DNA of 64,000 bases from Sphingomonas oligoaromativorans (GCF_011762195.1 NZ_JAASQK010000010.1:21157-85156), one strand, 5' to 3'; positions 9,987 to 19,417 are shown, counted from the stretch's first letter. The notes: a model not told the origin generated them from the letters alone. Made by a program: numbers and translations.

Positions 9987-10808
9987 TTAAAGTCCGGCGG
10001 CCTTCGCCTTGATCCACAGTTCTTCCTTCGCTTCGAGCGACAGGCCCACGAATGCATCGCCGGCTTCGGCCTCCATGGCGGCGAAACGGCGCTCGAACTT
10101 CGCATTGCCCGCCCGGAGCGCCGCTTCCGCATCCACGCCGCAATGCCGAGCCCAGTTGACGACCGCGAAGAGCAGATCGCCAAATTCCTCCGCCCGCGCC
10201 GCGTCATCGATGGCGGTGTCGATTTCCGTGAGTTCCTCCATAACCTTCGCCCGCGAGCCGTTGGCGTCGGGCCAGTCGAACCCCGTGCGCGCGGCGCGCT
10301 TCTGGAGTTTCTCCGCCCGCATCAACGAAGGCAATCCCAGAGCGACACCCGCAAGCGCGCCCGTCTCGCGGCGACTGGCACGCTCCTCTGCCTTGATCGC
10401 TTCCCAGCCGCGCTGGGCAGCCGCGCCATTGCTGCGTTCGATATCGCCGAAAACATGGGGATGGCGGCGGACCATCTTGTCCGAAATGCCGGCGATGACG
10501 TCGGCGAGCGTGAAATGACCGGCTTCCTCGGCCATTCGCGCATGGAACACGACCTGAAGCTGGAGATCGCCAAGCTCGCCACGGAGATCGGCCATGTCGC
10601 TGCGCGCGATCGCGTCGGCCACCTCATGGGCCTCTTCGATGGTATAAGGTGCGATCGTGGAGAAGTCCTGCTCGACATCCCATGGACAACCGCTCTGAGG
10701 ATCACGCAGCTTCGCCATGATCTGCGCGAGCCGCTCGATAGCCGCACCCGAAGAGGGAGCTTCCGCCGATATGCCGGAGGTCGGGGATGACGTCATGTCG
10801 CTCCTCAT
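9987..10808 (-). CDS. mazG: Nucleoside triphosphate pyrophosphohydrolase MazG
   Basis: Hydrolyses (d)NTPs to monophosphates, thought to clear aberrant nucleotides. Two MazG repeats are visible: the first with CPWDVEQDFSTIAPYTIEEA and EELGDL-like RGELGDLQLQVVFHA, the second with EELTEIDTAID and EEFGDLLFAVVNWAR. The metal-binding EExxE-type acidic residues are retained. Length 273 is usual. Two starts are possible: 10808, or a second in-frame ATG at 10796. It overlaps no neighbour; a 62-nt AT-rich stretch lies upstream. Confidence 0.9.
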   Translation of the reverse strand: MRSDMTSSPTSGISAEAPSSGAAIERLAQIMAKLRDPQSGCPWDVEQDFSTIAPYTIEEAHEVADAIARSDMADLRGELGDLQLQVVFHARMAEEAGHFTLADVIAGISDKMVRRHPHVFGDIERSNGAAAQRGWEAIKAEERASRRETGALAGVALGLPSLMRAEKLQKRAARTGFDWPDANGSRAKVMEELTEIDTAIDDAARAEEFGDLLFAVVNWARHCGVDAEAALRAGNAKFERRFAAMEAEAGDAFVGLSLEAKEELWIKAKAAGL

Positions 10809-10870
10809 GCCAAAGTCCGATAATATACATTATGTAAAATCATATCGATATCCGATCGTGAGAAGGCGCC

Positions 10871-11050
10871 CTACCGTCGAACATCGATCCAATGCGCTAT
10901 GCCGAACAGGATGATGAAAATCGCAATCCAGGCGACGGCCATTGGAAGCCGTGGACCATGGGGCAAATGCCGTCGCGCAATCAGGGCGCTGCCGACCAGC
11001 AGCATCGCACCGGCGATCCAGATGAAATCACCGGCGCGATCGAGCGTCAT
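10871..11050 (-). CDS. Small two-helix membrane protein (59 aa)
   Basis: A 59-residue protein too short for routine calling. Two hydrophobic helices (about residues 8-24 and 37-53) flank a basic loop with ARRHLPHGPRLP. Its ATG overlaps the stop of the upstream metallo-hydrolase gene by 4 nt (ATGA), the same coupling used elsewhere in this operon, which is the main argument that it is real. The pattern is reminiscent of the N-terminal membrane part of TIGR02281-type retropepsin-like proteases, but no protease domain follows. Function unknown. Confidence 0.6.
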   Translation of the reverse strand: MTLDRAGDFIWIAGAMLLVGSALIARRHLPHGPRLPMAVAWIAIFIILFGIAHWIDVRR

Positions 11051-11814
11051 GCGAAGTCCAGCTCCATGCCGTCATAGCCGGGCTCGACATGATCGGGCAG
11101 TTCGGCCTTGAGCCGCTGATAATCCATGCTGTTGTCCATGTGCATCAGCACGGCAAGCTCAGGCTTCAATCGCTGAATCCAGCCGAGCGCCTGGTCGAGA
11201 TTGGGGTGCGTAGGATGCGGCTTACGGCGCAAGGCATCCAGTATCCATACGTCCACACCCTTATACAGTGCAGCCATGTCATCAGTCAACCCATTGAAAT
11301 CAGTGGCATAAGCAGCCGAATAGCCATTCCAGTCGAAACGCAGGCCGGCGGATTCGATCGCCCCATGCGGCTGGTCCACCACCCGGACCCGGATGTCGCC
11401 GATCATCATCTCGTCCGGCAGGTGATGCGGTCGCACTGTCGGCGGATATCCGTCCTTGCCCTCGAAAGCGTAGTAGAAGCGCTCCTGCATCGACTTCAGC
11501 GTGTGCGGGCGCGCATAACCCTCCACCGCCGCGCGGTTGAGGATCACGATCTGGCGGAGATCGTCGATGCCGTGGGTGTGATCCGCATGGTCGTGCGTCC
11601 AGATCACGGCGTCGAAGCGGCTGGCGCGCGCATCGAGAAGCTGTTCGCGCAGATCCGGTGACGTATCCACGAGAATGCGGGCCTGGTCGGTCTCGACGAT
11701 GATCGAAGCCCGGCGGCGGCGGTTCTTCGGCTCGTTGGGATCGCACTGGCCCCAGTCGTTGCCGATCCGCGGAACGCCCGACGACGTGCCCGAGCCCAGC
11801 AGTCGGATTCTCAT
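11047..11814 (-). CDS. MBL-fold metallo-hydrolase (PhnP-like)
   Basis: Metallo-beta-lactamase-fold phosphodiesterase of the PhnP type. It opens MRIRLLGSGTSSGVPRIG and carries the dinuclear metal motif THDHADHTHGIDD (HxHxDH), a further His in DQPHG, DFNGL and a C-terminal HMDN. Reported relatives cleave cyclic phosphodiesters, but the substrate here is not deducible. The chosen ATG (11814) overlaps the tatD stop by 4 nt; its own stop overlaps the small membrane gene. The tatD-MBL pairing is common in alphaproteobacteria, which suggests a nucleic-acid clean-up role. Confidence 0.85.
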   Translation of the reverse strand: MRIRLLGSGTSSGVPRIGNDWGQCDPNEPKNRRRRASIIVETDQARILVDTSPDLREQLLDARASRFDAVIWTHDHADHTHGIDDLRQIVILNRAAVEGYARPHTLKSMQERFYYAFEGKDGYPPTVRPHHLPDEMMIGDIRVRVVDQPHGAIESAGLRFDWNGYSAAYATDFNGLTDDMAALYKGVDVWILDALRRKPHPTHPNLDQALGWIQRLKPELAVLMHMDNSMDYQRLKAELPDHVEPGYDGMELDFA

Positions 11815-12587
11815 GCGTGCGCTTTCGTGAAGAGATTGAAGAAGTTGGCGCTGGTATTCGCCATGAGTGTTCCGACGGGTTCGCCACGCAGATCGGCCAG
11901 AAAGCGGGCGGTATCCGCGACGAAGGCCGGCTCGCAAGGCTTCCCCCGATGCGGCACCGGCGCAAGGAATGGCGAGTCCGTCTCGATCAGCAGTCGATCC
12001 GCGGGGATCTTGGCAGCAGTAGCCTGCAAGTCCTTGGCATTCTTGAAGGTAACGATACCGGAGATCGAAATGCTGAGCCCCAGTTCGAGCATCTTGTCGC
12101 CGAATGCCTCGGAAGCCGTGAAGCAGTGGATCAGGGCCGGGAAGCGCCCCTTCCCCATCTCCTCCGCGAGGATCGCGTTGGTATCCTCCTCGGCGTCGCG
12201 GGTATGGATGATGAGCGGCAGGCCGGTCTCGCGGGAGGCTGCTATGTGGGCGCGGAAGCTCGCCTGCTGACGGGCACGGTCGCTATGATCGTAATAATAA
12301 TCGAGGCCGGTTTCGCCGATGCCGATCACGCGCGGATGGGCGGCGGCGGCAACCAGCTTCTCGGTATCGATATCGGGATGCTGATCCGCCTCATGCGGAT
12401 GGATGCCGACCGACGCCCAGACATCGGGCTCGCGTTCAGCCGTGGCGATGATGTCGCCCCATTCGCGCTCCCGCGTCGAGATGTTGAGCATGGTGGTGAC
12501 GCCGGCGGCGCGCGCGGAGGCAAGCACCTCGGCCTGGCGTTCGACCAGCTTCGGATAATTCAGATGGCAATGACTGTCGACGAGCAT
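11811..12587 (-). CDS. tatD: TatD family DNase
   Basis: Metal-dependent 3'-5' exonuclease of the amidohydrolase superfamily. Family motifs: N-terminal DSHCHLNYP (HxH metal ligands), SVGIHPHEA, GIGETGLDYYYD, PLIIHTRDA, LIHCFTAS and the C-terminal ETDSPFLAPVPHRGKPCEP. The 258-residue length is typical. It sits between metG and the MBL-fold gene and overlaps the latter. The metG-tatD order is widely conserved in bacteria. Confidence 0.93.
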   Translation of the reverse strand: MLVDSHCHLNYPKLVERQAEVLASARAAGVTTMLNISTREREWGDIIATAEREPDVWASVGIHPHEADQHPDIDTEKLVAAAAHPRVIGIGETGLDYYYDHSDRARQQASFRAHIAASRETGLPLIIHTRDAEEDTNAILAEEMGKGRFPALIHCFTASEAFGDKMLELGLSISISGIVTFKNAKDLQATAAKIPADRLLIETDSPFLAPVPHRGKPCEPAFVADTARFLADLRGEPVGTLMANTSANFFNLFTKAHA

Positions 12588-12687
12588 GGCCCGGCAGATA
12601 GGGCCAAGTGCGCGTCATGGGAAGGTGGCGCTATCGCACCCGCACCCTGCCACCCCGGAAAGACGCCGGAATGGCAGGGTTCGCGGA

Positions 12688-14202
12688 TCAGGCCTCCGCT
12701 TCCAGTTCCAGGCGCGGAAACACGCCCTGCGGCGTTGGGAGCGTGGTGCCGGGGGCGATTGGCGTCGAAAGAGCCGCGAAATCGCGAGCCCCCTCCCCGA
12801 TAGCAAGCTGGTCGAGCAGTTTGCCCGCGGACGCCGGAATCGCCCACTGCGCGAGGATCGCGTGTTGGCGCACGGCTTCCGCCGTCCAGTAGAGGACCGC
12901 ATCCGCCTTGGCCGGGTCGGTCTTGCGAAGTGCCCACGGCGCCATATCGGCGAAATAGCGATTGGCCTCGCCGACGCCTTCCCAGAGGATTTCGAGTACC
13001 CGATGCAGCGCGAATTCCTCCATCGCCTCGGCCATGCGCGGGAGGAGCGACACGGGCAGCGCCGGCGCGGGTTCGTCGCCCGGCCCCGGCAGGACGCCGC
13101 CGCACTGCTTGGCGATCATCGACAGGCTGCGCTGGGCCAGATTGCCGAGCCCGTTGGCGAGATCAGCATTCACCCGCGTGACGATGCCTTCGGGGCTGTA
13201 GCTGCCGTCCTGACCGAAGCTCACCTCGCGCAGCAGGAAATAGCGCAGGCCATCCACGCCATAGCGCTCCGCCATCTCCAGCGGATCGACGACGTTCCCG
13301 GTGGACTTCGACATCTTCTCGCCGCGGTTCAGCACGAAGCCATGGCCGAACACCTGCTTCGGCAGCGCGATGCCGGCGGACATCAGGAAGGCCGGCCAAT
13401 AGACCGCGTGGAAGCGCACGATATCCTTGCCGATGACGTGGACGTCCGCCGGCCACCACTTCGACATGTCGCCCGGATAACCGGCGCCGGTCAGATAGTT
13501 GGTGAGCGCGTCGACCCACACATACATCACATGTCCCGGCGAATCCGGCACCGGAACGCCCCAGTCGAAGCTGGTGCGCGAGATCGAGAGGTCCGACAGG
13601 CCGCCCTTCACGAAGGACAGGATTTCGTTGCGGCGCCCTTCCGGGCGGATGAAATCGGGGTTCGCCTCATAATGGGCGATCAACCGGTCCTGATAAGCGG
13701 AGAGGCGGAAGAACCAGCTCTCCTCCACCGTCCATTCGACAGGCGTGCCCTGCGGCGAGAGCTTGGCGCCCCCTTCCCCTTCGACCAGTTCCTTCTCGTC
13801 GTAGAAGGCCTCGTCGCGGACCGAATACCAGCCTTCGTAGCGATCGAGATAGATGTCGCCATTGTCGCGCATCGCGCGCCAGATCGCGGCGCTCGCTTCA
13901 TAATGATCGGCATCCGTGGTGCGGATGAAACGATCATGCGAGATGTTGAGGGCGGCCGTCATCTCACGGAAAGCAGACGACATTTCATCAGCCAGCGCGC
14001 GCGGAGTGATGCCGCGGTTGCGCGCCGTCTGGGCCATCTTCAGGCCATGCTCGTCCGTGCCGGTGAGGAAGCGGACCTCGCGTCCCTCGGCGCGCTTCCA
14101 GCGGGCGATGGCGTCGGTCGCGATCGCTTCGTAGGCGTGGCCGACATGCGGGCGGCCGTTCGGGTAGCTGATCGCGGTGGTGATGTAGAAAGGCTTGGTC
14201 AT
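12688..14202 (-). CDS. metG: Methionine-tRNA ligase
   Basis: Charges initiator and elongator tRNA-Met. Class I signatures are present: the HIGH equivalent HVGH after ISYPNGRP, and KMSKS in [15 protein letters not shown]. Other landmarks are [10 protein letters not shown] and the anticodon-binding helical domain at the C-terminus. The start [14 protein letters not shown] at 14202 is chosen over the longer frame, since it begins exactly at the conserved N-terminus and overlaps the holB stop by 4 nt. At 504 residues it is the short form lacking the C-terminal tRNA-binding domain, normal for alphaproteobacteria. Confidence 0.95.
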   Translation of the reverse strand: MTKPFYITTAISYPNGRPHVGHAYEAIATDAIARWKRAEGREVRFLTGTDEHGLKMAQTARNRGITPRALADEMSSAFREMTAALNISHDRFIRTTDADHYEASAAIWRAMRDNGDIYLDRYEGWYSVRDEAFYDEKELVEGEGGAKLSPQGTPVEWTVEESWFFRLSAYQDRLIAHYEANPDFIRPEGRRNEILSFVKGGLSDLSISRTSFDWGVPVPDSPGHVMYVWVDALTNYLTGAGYPGDMSKWWPADVHVIGKDIVRFHAVYWPAFLMSAGIALPKQVFGHGFVLNRGEKMSKSTGNVVDPLEMAERYGVDGLRYFLLREVSFGQDGSYSPEGIVTRVNADLANGLGNLAQRSLSMIAKQCGGVLPGPGDEPAPALPVSLLPRMAEAMEEFALHRVLEILWEGVGEANRYFADMAPWALRKTDPAKADAVLYWTAEAVRQHAILAQWAIPASAGKLLDQLAIGEGARDFAALSTPIAPGTTLPTPQGVFPRLELEAEA

Positions 14203-15188
14203 CGGCGGGCGCTGGACGCTCTTTCCATGTTGAGCGACGCGAGCAGCCCGGCCAGCTCGAACACCGTCGCCTGGGGATCGAGCGAGAGGCGAACCGCACT
14301 CCCGGCCAGGGCGCGCGCCTTCTCCCACAGCGCCACGGCATCGGCAAGCGCCTGTCCGTGTCTTCCGCGCGCCTCGGCGGCGATGCGGCTGGGCAGGCGC
14401 TCCAGAAAAATCTCATAGCGAGGCTGCGCGGCTTTCAGCGCCAGCGCTTTGGCCAGTGCGACCCGCTCGCTATTGTCGGGATCGCCCGAACGGATGATGG
14501 ATTCCATCGCGCTGTCGAGGCCGGCGACATCGAGCCCGGCGAAACGCAGCGTCCTGCCGGGAGAGCCCTCGCCCGCCGCCGTCAGGTCCGCGATCTCGCG
14601 GTCATCGGCATCCGGCAGCGTATCGCGCAGCGCAACCTGCATGTCGCCCTGTTCGAGCGGTGCGAAGCGAAGCACCCGGCAACGGGAGCGGATCGTCGGA
14701 AGCAACCGCGCCGGCGCATGGCTGACCAAGAAAAACAGCGAGTTGACGGGTGGTTCTTCTAGCAGCTTGAGAAGGGCGTTGGCGCCCGAACGCTCCATGT
14801 CGTCCGCCGCGTCGATGATGACGACGCGCCAGGGGGAAAAGCTCGGCGAGGTGGCGAACAGCCGAGAGAGGCCACGCACCTGATCCACCGTGATCGAGCG
14901 CGCGGTGTCCTTTGTCTTCTCCCGATAAAGACGCTCCAGCACCATCACGTCAGGATGACTGCCAGCCTCCCACAATCGTGCGATGCGGTGATCCGGGGGC
15001 ACGTCGAGGCCGGGCGCATCAACGGCCGGGCCTGCCGCATCCGCCAGCAGGCGCAGCGCCGCCGCGCGGGCGAAGCTTCCCTTTCCGACGCCCTGCGGGC
15101 CGCTCAGCAGCCAGGCATGATGCATCCGCCCGGAACGATAGGCTTCCAGCAAGGCGGCGACCTGCCGTGATTGGCCGTAGAGCGCCAT
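14199..15188 (-). CDS. holB: DNA polymerase III subunit delta'
   Basis: Clamp-loader subunit. It begins [37 protein letters not shown]: the Walker A-like GPQGVGKG and the preceding HAWLL are typical. The SRC motif (TIRSRCRVL) used for trans-activation of ATP hydrolysis is present. Length 329 is usual. It lies 6 nt after tmk and overlaps metG; tmk-holB-metG-tatD is a conserved bacterial gene string. Confidence 0.92.
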   Translation of the reverse strand: MALYGQSRQVAALLEAYRSGRMHHAWLLSGPQGVGKGSFARAAALRLLADAAGPAVDAPGLDVPPDHRIARLWEAGSHPDVMVLERLYREKTKDTARSITVDQVRGLSRLFATSPSFSPWRVVIIDAADDMERSGANALLKLLEEPPVNSLFFLVSHAPARLLPTIRSRCRVLRFAPLEQGDMQVALRDTLPDADDREIADLTAAGEGSPGRTLRFAGLDVAGLDSAMESIIRSGDPDNSERVALAKALALKAAQPRYEIFLERLPSRIAAEARGRHGQALADAVALWEKARALAGSAVRLSLDPQATVFELAGLLASLNMERASSARR

Positions 15189-15194
15189 GCCGCC

Positions 15195-15818
15195 TTACAG
15201 CCCCGCCAGCGCGGCAATGAGGCGGGCGGTCACCCGTTCCGCCTCGCCCTGTGCGTCGACGAGCCGGAACCGCGCCGGCTCGGCCTTCGCCAGTGCCGCG
15301 AAGCTGTCGGCGACGCGGGCGTGATAGTCCGCATCACGCCCGCCAATGCGATCCGAATCGCCGCGGTCCCGCATTTGGGCTCGGCGAGCAGCTTCCTCGG
15401 CCGGAAGCGTGAGAAGCAGCGTGCGATCCGGCAGGAGCCCCGCCGAACCGACCTCGTGCAGCAACTTCAGTCGCTCGATCGATACCCCATCGGCGCCGCC
15501 CTGATAGGCGAGCGAGCTGTCGAGGAAACGATCGGTGATGACCCATTTCCCTGCTTCGAGCGCGGGCAGGATGGTCTTCGCGACATGATCGGCGCGCGCG
15601 GCCGCGAACAGCAGCGCCTCCGCGCCGCCGGTCCAGCGATCGGCCGATCCTTCGAGCAGAAGGCGGCGGATCGCCTCCGCCCCCTCGCTGCCGCCGGGCT
15701 CACGCGTTTCCACGACGTCGAGCCCCCGCGTGCGTAGCGCAGCCGCCAGCGCGCGGACCTGCGTCGATTTGCCGACGCCTTCCCCGCCTTCCAGCGCGAT
15801 GAAGCGCCCCCGCGTCAT
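15195..15818 (-). CDS. tmk: Thymidylate kinase
   Basis: dTMP kinase for dTTP synthesis. P-loop EGGEGVGKS lies at residues 7-15 after the chosen ATG (15818), followed by the DR-type motif VITDRFLDSSLAYQG and the LID region RDRGDSDRIG. The frame extends upstream to 16016 only as a shadow of dacA. Length 207 is standard. It is 22 nt downstream of the D-Ala-D-Ala carboxypeptidase. Confidence 0.94.
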   Translation of the reverse strand: MTRGRFIALEGGEGVGKSTQVRALAAALRTRGLDVVETREPGGSEGAEAIRRLLLEGSADRWTGGAEALLFAAARADHVAKTILPALEAGKWVITDRFLDSSLAYQGGADGVSIERLKLLHEVGSAGLLPDRTLLLTLPAEEAARRAQMRDRGDSDRIGGRDADYHARVADSFAALAKAEPARFRLVDAQGEAERVTARLIAALAGL

Positions 15819-15840
15819 TGGCCTGGCCCCCGGATATGGA

Positions 15841-17037
15841 TCAGGCGAAACCGAACAGCGCCTTGATCGACGCCCAGATGCGGCCGAAGAAGCCCGCTTC
15901 GCCGACATCATTCTCGGCCACGAGCGGCAGCACCTGCTGGTCCTGCCCCGGAGGCGAGACGACGAGATCGGCGATATGCTGGCCGGCGGTGATTGGCGCC
16001 TTGATCGGGCCTTCATACACCACTTTCATCGGCGGCGCGTCTCCGCCGGCGCGCTGGCCGAGAATGCCGCCCACGCCGAGCGGGACGGTCACGGCGAGAT
16101 CGCGCGGCGCGACAAGGCCGACCTTGGAGGACGATCCGCCCTGAACCTCGGCCATGTCCACGCGCTTGCCCTTGGCGAAGAGCGGCTTGAGCCGCCACGC
16201 TTGGAAGCCCCAGTTCATCAGGGCGATCGACTGGTTCACGCGCTCGTTCCAGCTCTGCATCCCGGCGAGCACCATGACGAGGCGGCGCCCGCCCTGCTCG
16301 GCCGAGCCGGTGAAGCCATAGCCGGCTTCTTCGGTATGGCCGGTCTTGAGGCCGTCCGCGCCCGGCACCTTGCCAAGGATCGGATCGCGATTCTCTTGGC
16401 TGATATTGGCGCCGCCCATGGTCTTGCCCCAGGCGAAATTCGGCTTGGCGTAGAACTGCTTATAGAGATCCGGGTAGTCGCGGATCGTCGCCTCGGCGAG
16501 TGTCGCGAGATCGCGCGCGGTCACATAGGTGACGCCGCCGTCCGGCCAGCCATTGGCCGTGCCGAAGTGCGAATTCTTCAGCCCGAGATGTTGGGCCTGC
16601 TGGTTCATCAGGTTGACGAAGGCCGGCTCCGTGCCCGCTATGCCCTCGGCCAGCACGATGCAGGCGTCGTTGCCCGACAGCGTGATGATGCCCGACAGAA
16701 GGTCCGAAACGGAGACCTGCTCGCCCGCGGCGATGAACATGGTGGAGCCCTGCGCGTGCCACTTCTTCCATGTCTCGGGCGACATGGTGAACTTCTGGTC
16801 CAGCTTCAGCTCACCGCTCTTGATGAGGCTGAAAGCGACATAGACCGTCATCATCTTCGCCAGCGAGGCCGGCGGCATACGGAAATCAGGCTGCTTCTGG
16901 TAGAGGATGGCGCCCGAATTCATGTCCTGGAGGAAGGCGACCTGCGCCGTCGTGTCGAACGGCGGGACGGCGGCGAACGACGCCGTGGACAGACTCGCGA
17001 GGCTGAGGGACAGGACGGCAAACTGGACGGGCTTCAT
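15841..17037 (-). CDS. dacA: D-alanyl-D-alanine carboxypeptidase (penicillin-binding protein 5/6 type)
   Basis: Periplasmic DD-carboxypeptidase trimming peptidoglycan pentapeptides. A signal peptide (residues 1-22, ending ASFA) precedes the SxxK motif SLAK (Ser58, Lys61), SGN (121-123) and KTG (231-233). The C-terminal PBP5 domain ends in a short amphipathic segment (FFGRIWASIKALFGF), typical of PBP5-type membrane association. It overlaps rlpA by 4 nt. Which dac paralogue it matches cannot be decided from the sequence alone. Confidence 0.9.
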   Translation of the reverse strand: MKPVQFAVLSLSLASLSTASFAAVPPFDTTAQVAFLQDMNSGAILYQKQPDFRMPPASLAKMMTVYVAFSLIKSGELKLDQKFTMSPETWKKWHAQGSTMFIAAGEQVSVSDLLSGIITLSGNDACIVLAEGIAGTEPAFVNLMNQQAQHLGLKNSHFGTANGWPDGGVTYVTARDLATLAEATIRDYPDLYKQFYAKPNFAWGKTMGGANISQENRDPILGKVPGADGLKTGHTEEAGYGFTGSAEQGGRRLVMVLAGMQSWNERVNQSIALMNWGFQAWRLKPLFAKGKRVDMAEVQGGSSSKVGLVAPRDLAVTVPLGVGGILGQRAGGDAPPMKVVYEGPIKAPITAGQHIADLVVSPPGQDQQVLPLVAENDVGEAGFFGRIWASIKALFGFA

Positions 17038-17906
17038 GGCGACGTGGTTCCGTTCGGCTCTTGTGAAAGTGGCGCGTCGACGACGGCAGCCCCCTGATAG
17101 CCGCGTGCGCGCAACCGCGCCAGCGCCGCAGAGAGAGAAGCGTCATCGGAATATGGTCCGGCCATGATGCGATAGCCGGTGCCCGTCGCCACCACCCGCG
17201 CGCCGAGATCGGAAAGCGAGGAGGCCAGCGCATCGGCGGCATCGGGATCGGCGGGTGAAGCGATGAGGATATTGCGGCTCGTCGCCAGTCCGGTCTTGCG
17301 GCGTGGCGTGACGGGTGCTGAGCGTTGCACGCTGGCCACCATCGACGGCGCCACCCGGCCGACGCGCGGCGGCGTTGCGGTCGGCTCGACCGAGGCGAGC
17401 ATCACGGGATAGCCGCGCCGGAGCCGCTCGCGATCATGGCGGCTGGGCGTCACCCGGCGCACGCGCACCATCGCCCGGCCCACACGGTCGATTCCCAGCT
17501 CCTTCGCCGCTTCCTGGGACAGATCGAGAATGCGATCGCGTGCATAAGGGCCGCGATCGTTGACGCGCACAAGGATGCGCCGCCCGGTGTCGAGCCGCGT
17601 CACCTCCACATAGGAAGGCAGCGGCAAGGTCGTGTGCGCGGCGCTCGGCCGCTGGCGGTAGAAAATCTCGCCATTGGCGGTGTGCCGGCCCTGCTCGGCA
17701 TTGCCGTACCAGCTCGCCTCGCCGATCTGGTCATAATCCGGCTGATCGGTCGGCACATAAGTGCGCCCGCCGATCGCATAGGGACGGCCGAGCTTCACCG
17801 GCGTGTCCTGCACCAGTCCATGCACGCCACCCCCGCAGCCCGCGAGAAACAGCGCCGCCGACAGCGCGGCGGCTTCGCGGCCGCGCCGCTCAGTTCGCCA
17901 CAGCAT
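17034..17906 (-). CDS. rlpA: Septal-ring lipoprotein RlpA (DPBB + SPOR)
   Basis: Peptidoglycan-processing lipoprotein; in Pseudomonas RlpA is a lytic transglycosylase for denuded glycans at the septum. The start at 17906 gives a lipoprotein signal peptide with lipobox LAGC. The double-psi beta-barrel covers about residues 60-145 (GEASWYGNAEQGRHTANGE ... NDRGPYARDRILDLSQEAA), and a SPOR-like domain forms the C-terminus (about 205-285). It overlaps the upstream transglycosylase by 17 nt and dacA by 4 nt, giving a peptidoglycan-remodelling block of three genes. Confidence 0.9.
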   Translation of the reverse strand: MLWRTERRGREAAALSAALFLAGCGGGVHGLVQDTPVKLGRPYAIGGRTYVPTDQPDYDQIGEASWYGNAEQGRHTANGEIFYRQRPSAAHTTLPLPSYVEVTRLDTGRRILVRVNDRGPYARDRILDLSQEAAKELGIDRVGRAMVRVRRVTPSRHDRERLRRGYPVMLASVEPTATPPRVGRVAPSMVASVQRSAPVTPRRKTGLATSRNILIASPADPDAADALASSLSDLGARVVATGTGYRIMAGPYSDDASLSAALARLRARGYQGAAVVDAPLSQEPNGTTSP

Positions 17907-19047
17907 CGGCAAGCAAGCCCACGGAGAGCGCGTAAAAGTTCGAACAGTTATAATCGAGGATCGCACGATAATTGCCGAATGTCAGATAGGCGGTCGCGCC
18001 GGCGCCGTCGGGTTCCAGCAAGGTCGCCTGCTCGTCGTCCGCCACCTGAGGCCCGCCGGTCTGGACAACGCCGAGCGCACGCCATTCGCGCATCGTCAGC
18101 CATCTGCTGTGCCGGGCATGGACACGCGGACAGCGTGGCCCGGTCATGCGGGTGGCGATCGCCGAGCGGTTCAGCGTGGCGGGCACATAGGCCGGCACGC
18201 CCCATGGCTCGCCTGCCTTCCAGCCTGCATTGTCGAGATAATTGGCGATCGAGGCGAGCGCATCGGCCGGGCTGGTCCAGATATCGGCCTTGCCGTCCCC
18301 GTCCCCGTCACGTGCCACACGGAGATAGACGGATGGCAGGAACTGCGGATACCCCGTCGCCCCCGCCCAGCTCCCCTTGAGCTGCGAGCGAGGTATGCCG
18401 CGATCCATCAGCTTGAGCGTTGCGATCAGTTCGCCTTCGAACAGCGGACGACGGCGGCCTTCATAGGCGAGAGTCGCCAGCGAGTTGGCGAGATCGAAAT
18501 TGCCCGTATAGCCGCCATAGCTTGTCTCCTGCCCCCAGATGGAGACCATCACCGATTCGGGCACGCCCGTTTCCTGCACGACCCGCTGGAGAGTGTAGCG
18601 CTGAGCGGCATAAGCGCTGCGCCCCCGTGCGATCAGGTCCGCGCCGACATGCTTGGCGCGATAGGGCGCGAAATTCGGCGAGGCGCCGACCGGCCCCGTC
18701 GGCGAGCCGCCCGGCTGCGCTTGATCCAGCGCGACCACGCGCGGGTTATAGACCAGCGTAGGCAACACGAAATCCAATGTCCGAGCGCTCACGCCGCTGG
18801 CCAGAGCACGTCCCCTGAACGCCTGGAGATAGGCCTGGAACGGAGCCGCATAGGGATCGGTGGCCGCCTGATCGCCCCCGACCGTCTGCGCTGACGCTAC
18901 ATTCGCATGGCCGGCCGCCATCGCGAGCGCCACGACCATGCCCACCATCAAACCTGCTGTACGCAATGCCCACCTCCGCCATCCGCTTCTGGCATAGCCG
19001 CGCGGAGAGGTCAGCCCGTCTCGTCGCTTCTCATGCACAACTTGCAC
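17890..19047 (-). CDS. mltB: MltB-family lytic murein transglycosylase
   Basis: Cleaves peptidoglycan glycan strands to 1,6-anhydro-muropeptides. After a hydrophobic export segment (about residues 28-53, ending ASAQ) it has the MltB catalytic region SVMVSIWGQETSYG (catalytic Glu in QET), the GATGYPQFLPS motif and a C-terminal peptidoglycan-binding-like tail (AILDYNCSNFYALSVGLLADAV). The longest start is GTG at 19047; a start nearer the hydrophobic segment is equally possible. First gene of the minus-strand operon; its promoter must lie in the short gap before the tRNA fragment at 19144. Confidence 0.88.
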   Translation of the reverse strand: MQVVHEKRRDGLTSPRGYARSGWRRWALRTAGLMVGMVVALAMAAGHANVASAQTVGGDQAATDPYAAPFQAYLQAFRGRALASGVSARTLDFVLPTLVYNPRVVALDQAQPGGSPTGPVGASPNFAPYRAKHVGADLIARGRSAYAAQRYTLQRVVQETGVPESVMVSIWGQETSYGGYTGNFDLANSLATLAYEGRRRPLFEGELIATLKLMDRGIPRSQLKGSWAGATGYPQFLPSVYLRVARDGDGDGKADIWTSPADALASIANYLDNAGWKAGEPWGVPAYVPATLNRSAIATRMTGPRCPRVHARHSRWLTMREWRALGVVQTGGPQVADDEQATLLEPDGAGATAYLTFGNYRAILDYNCSNFYALSVGLLADAVAN

Positions 19048-19143
19048 GGGTTGCGTTCGGATGGGTGACCGGGATAAGCGGACGCCAGCCCGCCGGACGA
19101 TGGCAACGGAGACGCCGCAAGGCGCCTCGCTCAGCGGCTGTAT

Positions 19144-19182
19144 GGAAGAGTGTCCGAGTGGTTTAAGGAACCGGTCTTGAAA
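19144..19182 (+). pseudogene. 5' part of the disrupted host tRNA-Ser(UGA)
   Basis: The first 39 nt of a tRNA-Ser, from GGAAGAG through the D-arm and 5' anticodon stem (ACCGGT) to the anticodon loop CTTGAAA (19176-19182), after which homology stops. It matches the missing half at 29596-29646; together they give 90 nt with a fully paired CCGG/CCGG anticodon stem. It is the left junction of the integrated element. Confidence 0.88.
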
Positions 19183-19291
19183 GCTAACGGGGGTTTCGGC
19201 GCTCGGCAGCGTCGACCGACGAAAAAGGGGTGTAGTTAGAATCGCTTAGCGACGGGTCAAGGAATGGCTAAACCGAGCGGCAGCGCCGCCA

Positions 19292-19308
19292 TCTAGCAGA
19301 TTTCTAGC
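19292..19308 (+). repeat. Left arm-type repeat of the element
   Basis: TCTAGCAGATTTCTAGC contains two TCTAGC units 11 bp apart. It matches 15 of 17 positions with the repeat at 29451-29467 beside the integrase start, in the same orientation. Paired direct repeats inside both ends are typical tyrosine-integrase arm sites; binding is inferred. Confidence 0.55.
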
Positions 19309-19327
19309 CGCGCCGCTGAATCGGTAT

Positions 19328-19417
19328 GGAAGAGTGTCCGAGTGGTTTAAGGAACTGGTCTTGAAAACCAGCGACGGGGCAACCCGTCCGTGGGTTCGAA
19401 TCCCACCTCTTCCGCCA
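19328..19417 (+). tRNA. tRNA-Ser(UGA), complete, element-borne
   Basis: A 90-nt serine tRNA with encoded CCA. Acceptor stem GGAAGAG pairs with CTCTTCC; the anticodon loop CTTGAAA gives anticodon UGA; the long variable arm CGACGGGGCAACCCGTCCG is the serine class II arm; the T-arm has GGTTCGAATCC. The anticodon stem is CTGG/CCAG, while the split host gene reads CCGG/CCGG, one compensatory pair different and otherwise identical. It lies 145 bp inside the element's left end, so it replaces the tRNA that integration destroyed. Confidence 0.96.

Noticed and set aside
12586..14418. 610-codon plus frame opposite metG
   Set aside because: Long only because of third-position GC bias; metG on the minus strand has all family motifs and operon overlaps.
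15730..17097. 455-codon plus frame opposite dacA
   Set aside because: Shadow; dacA has SLAK, SGN and KTG motifs on the other strand.
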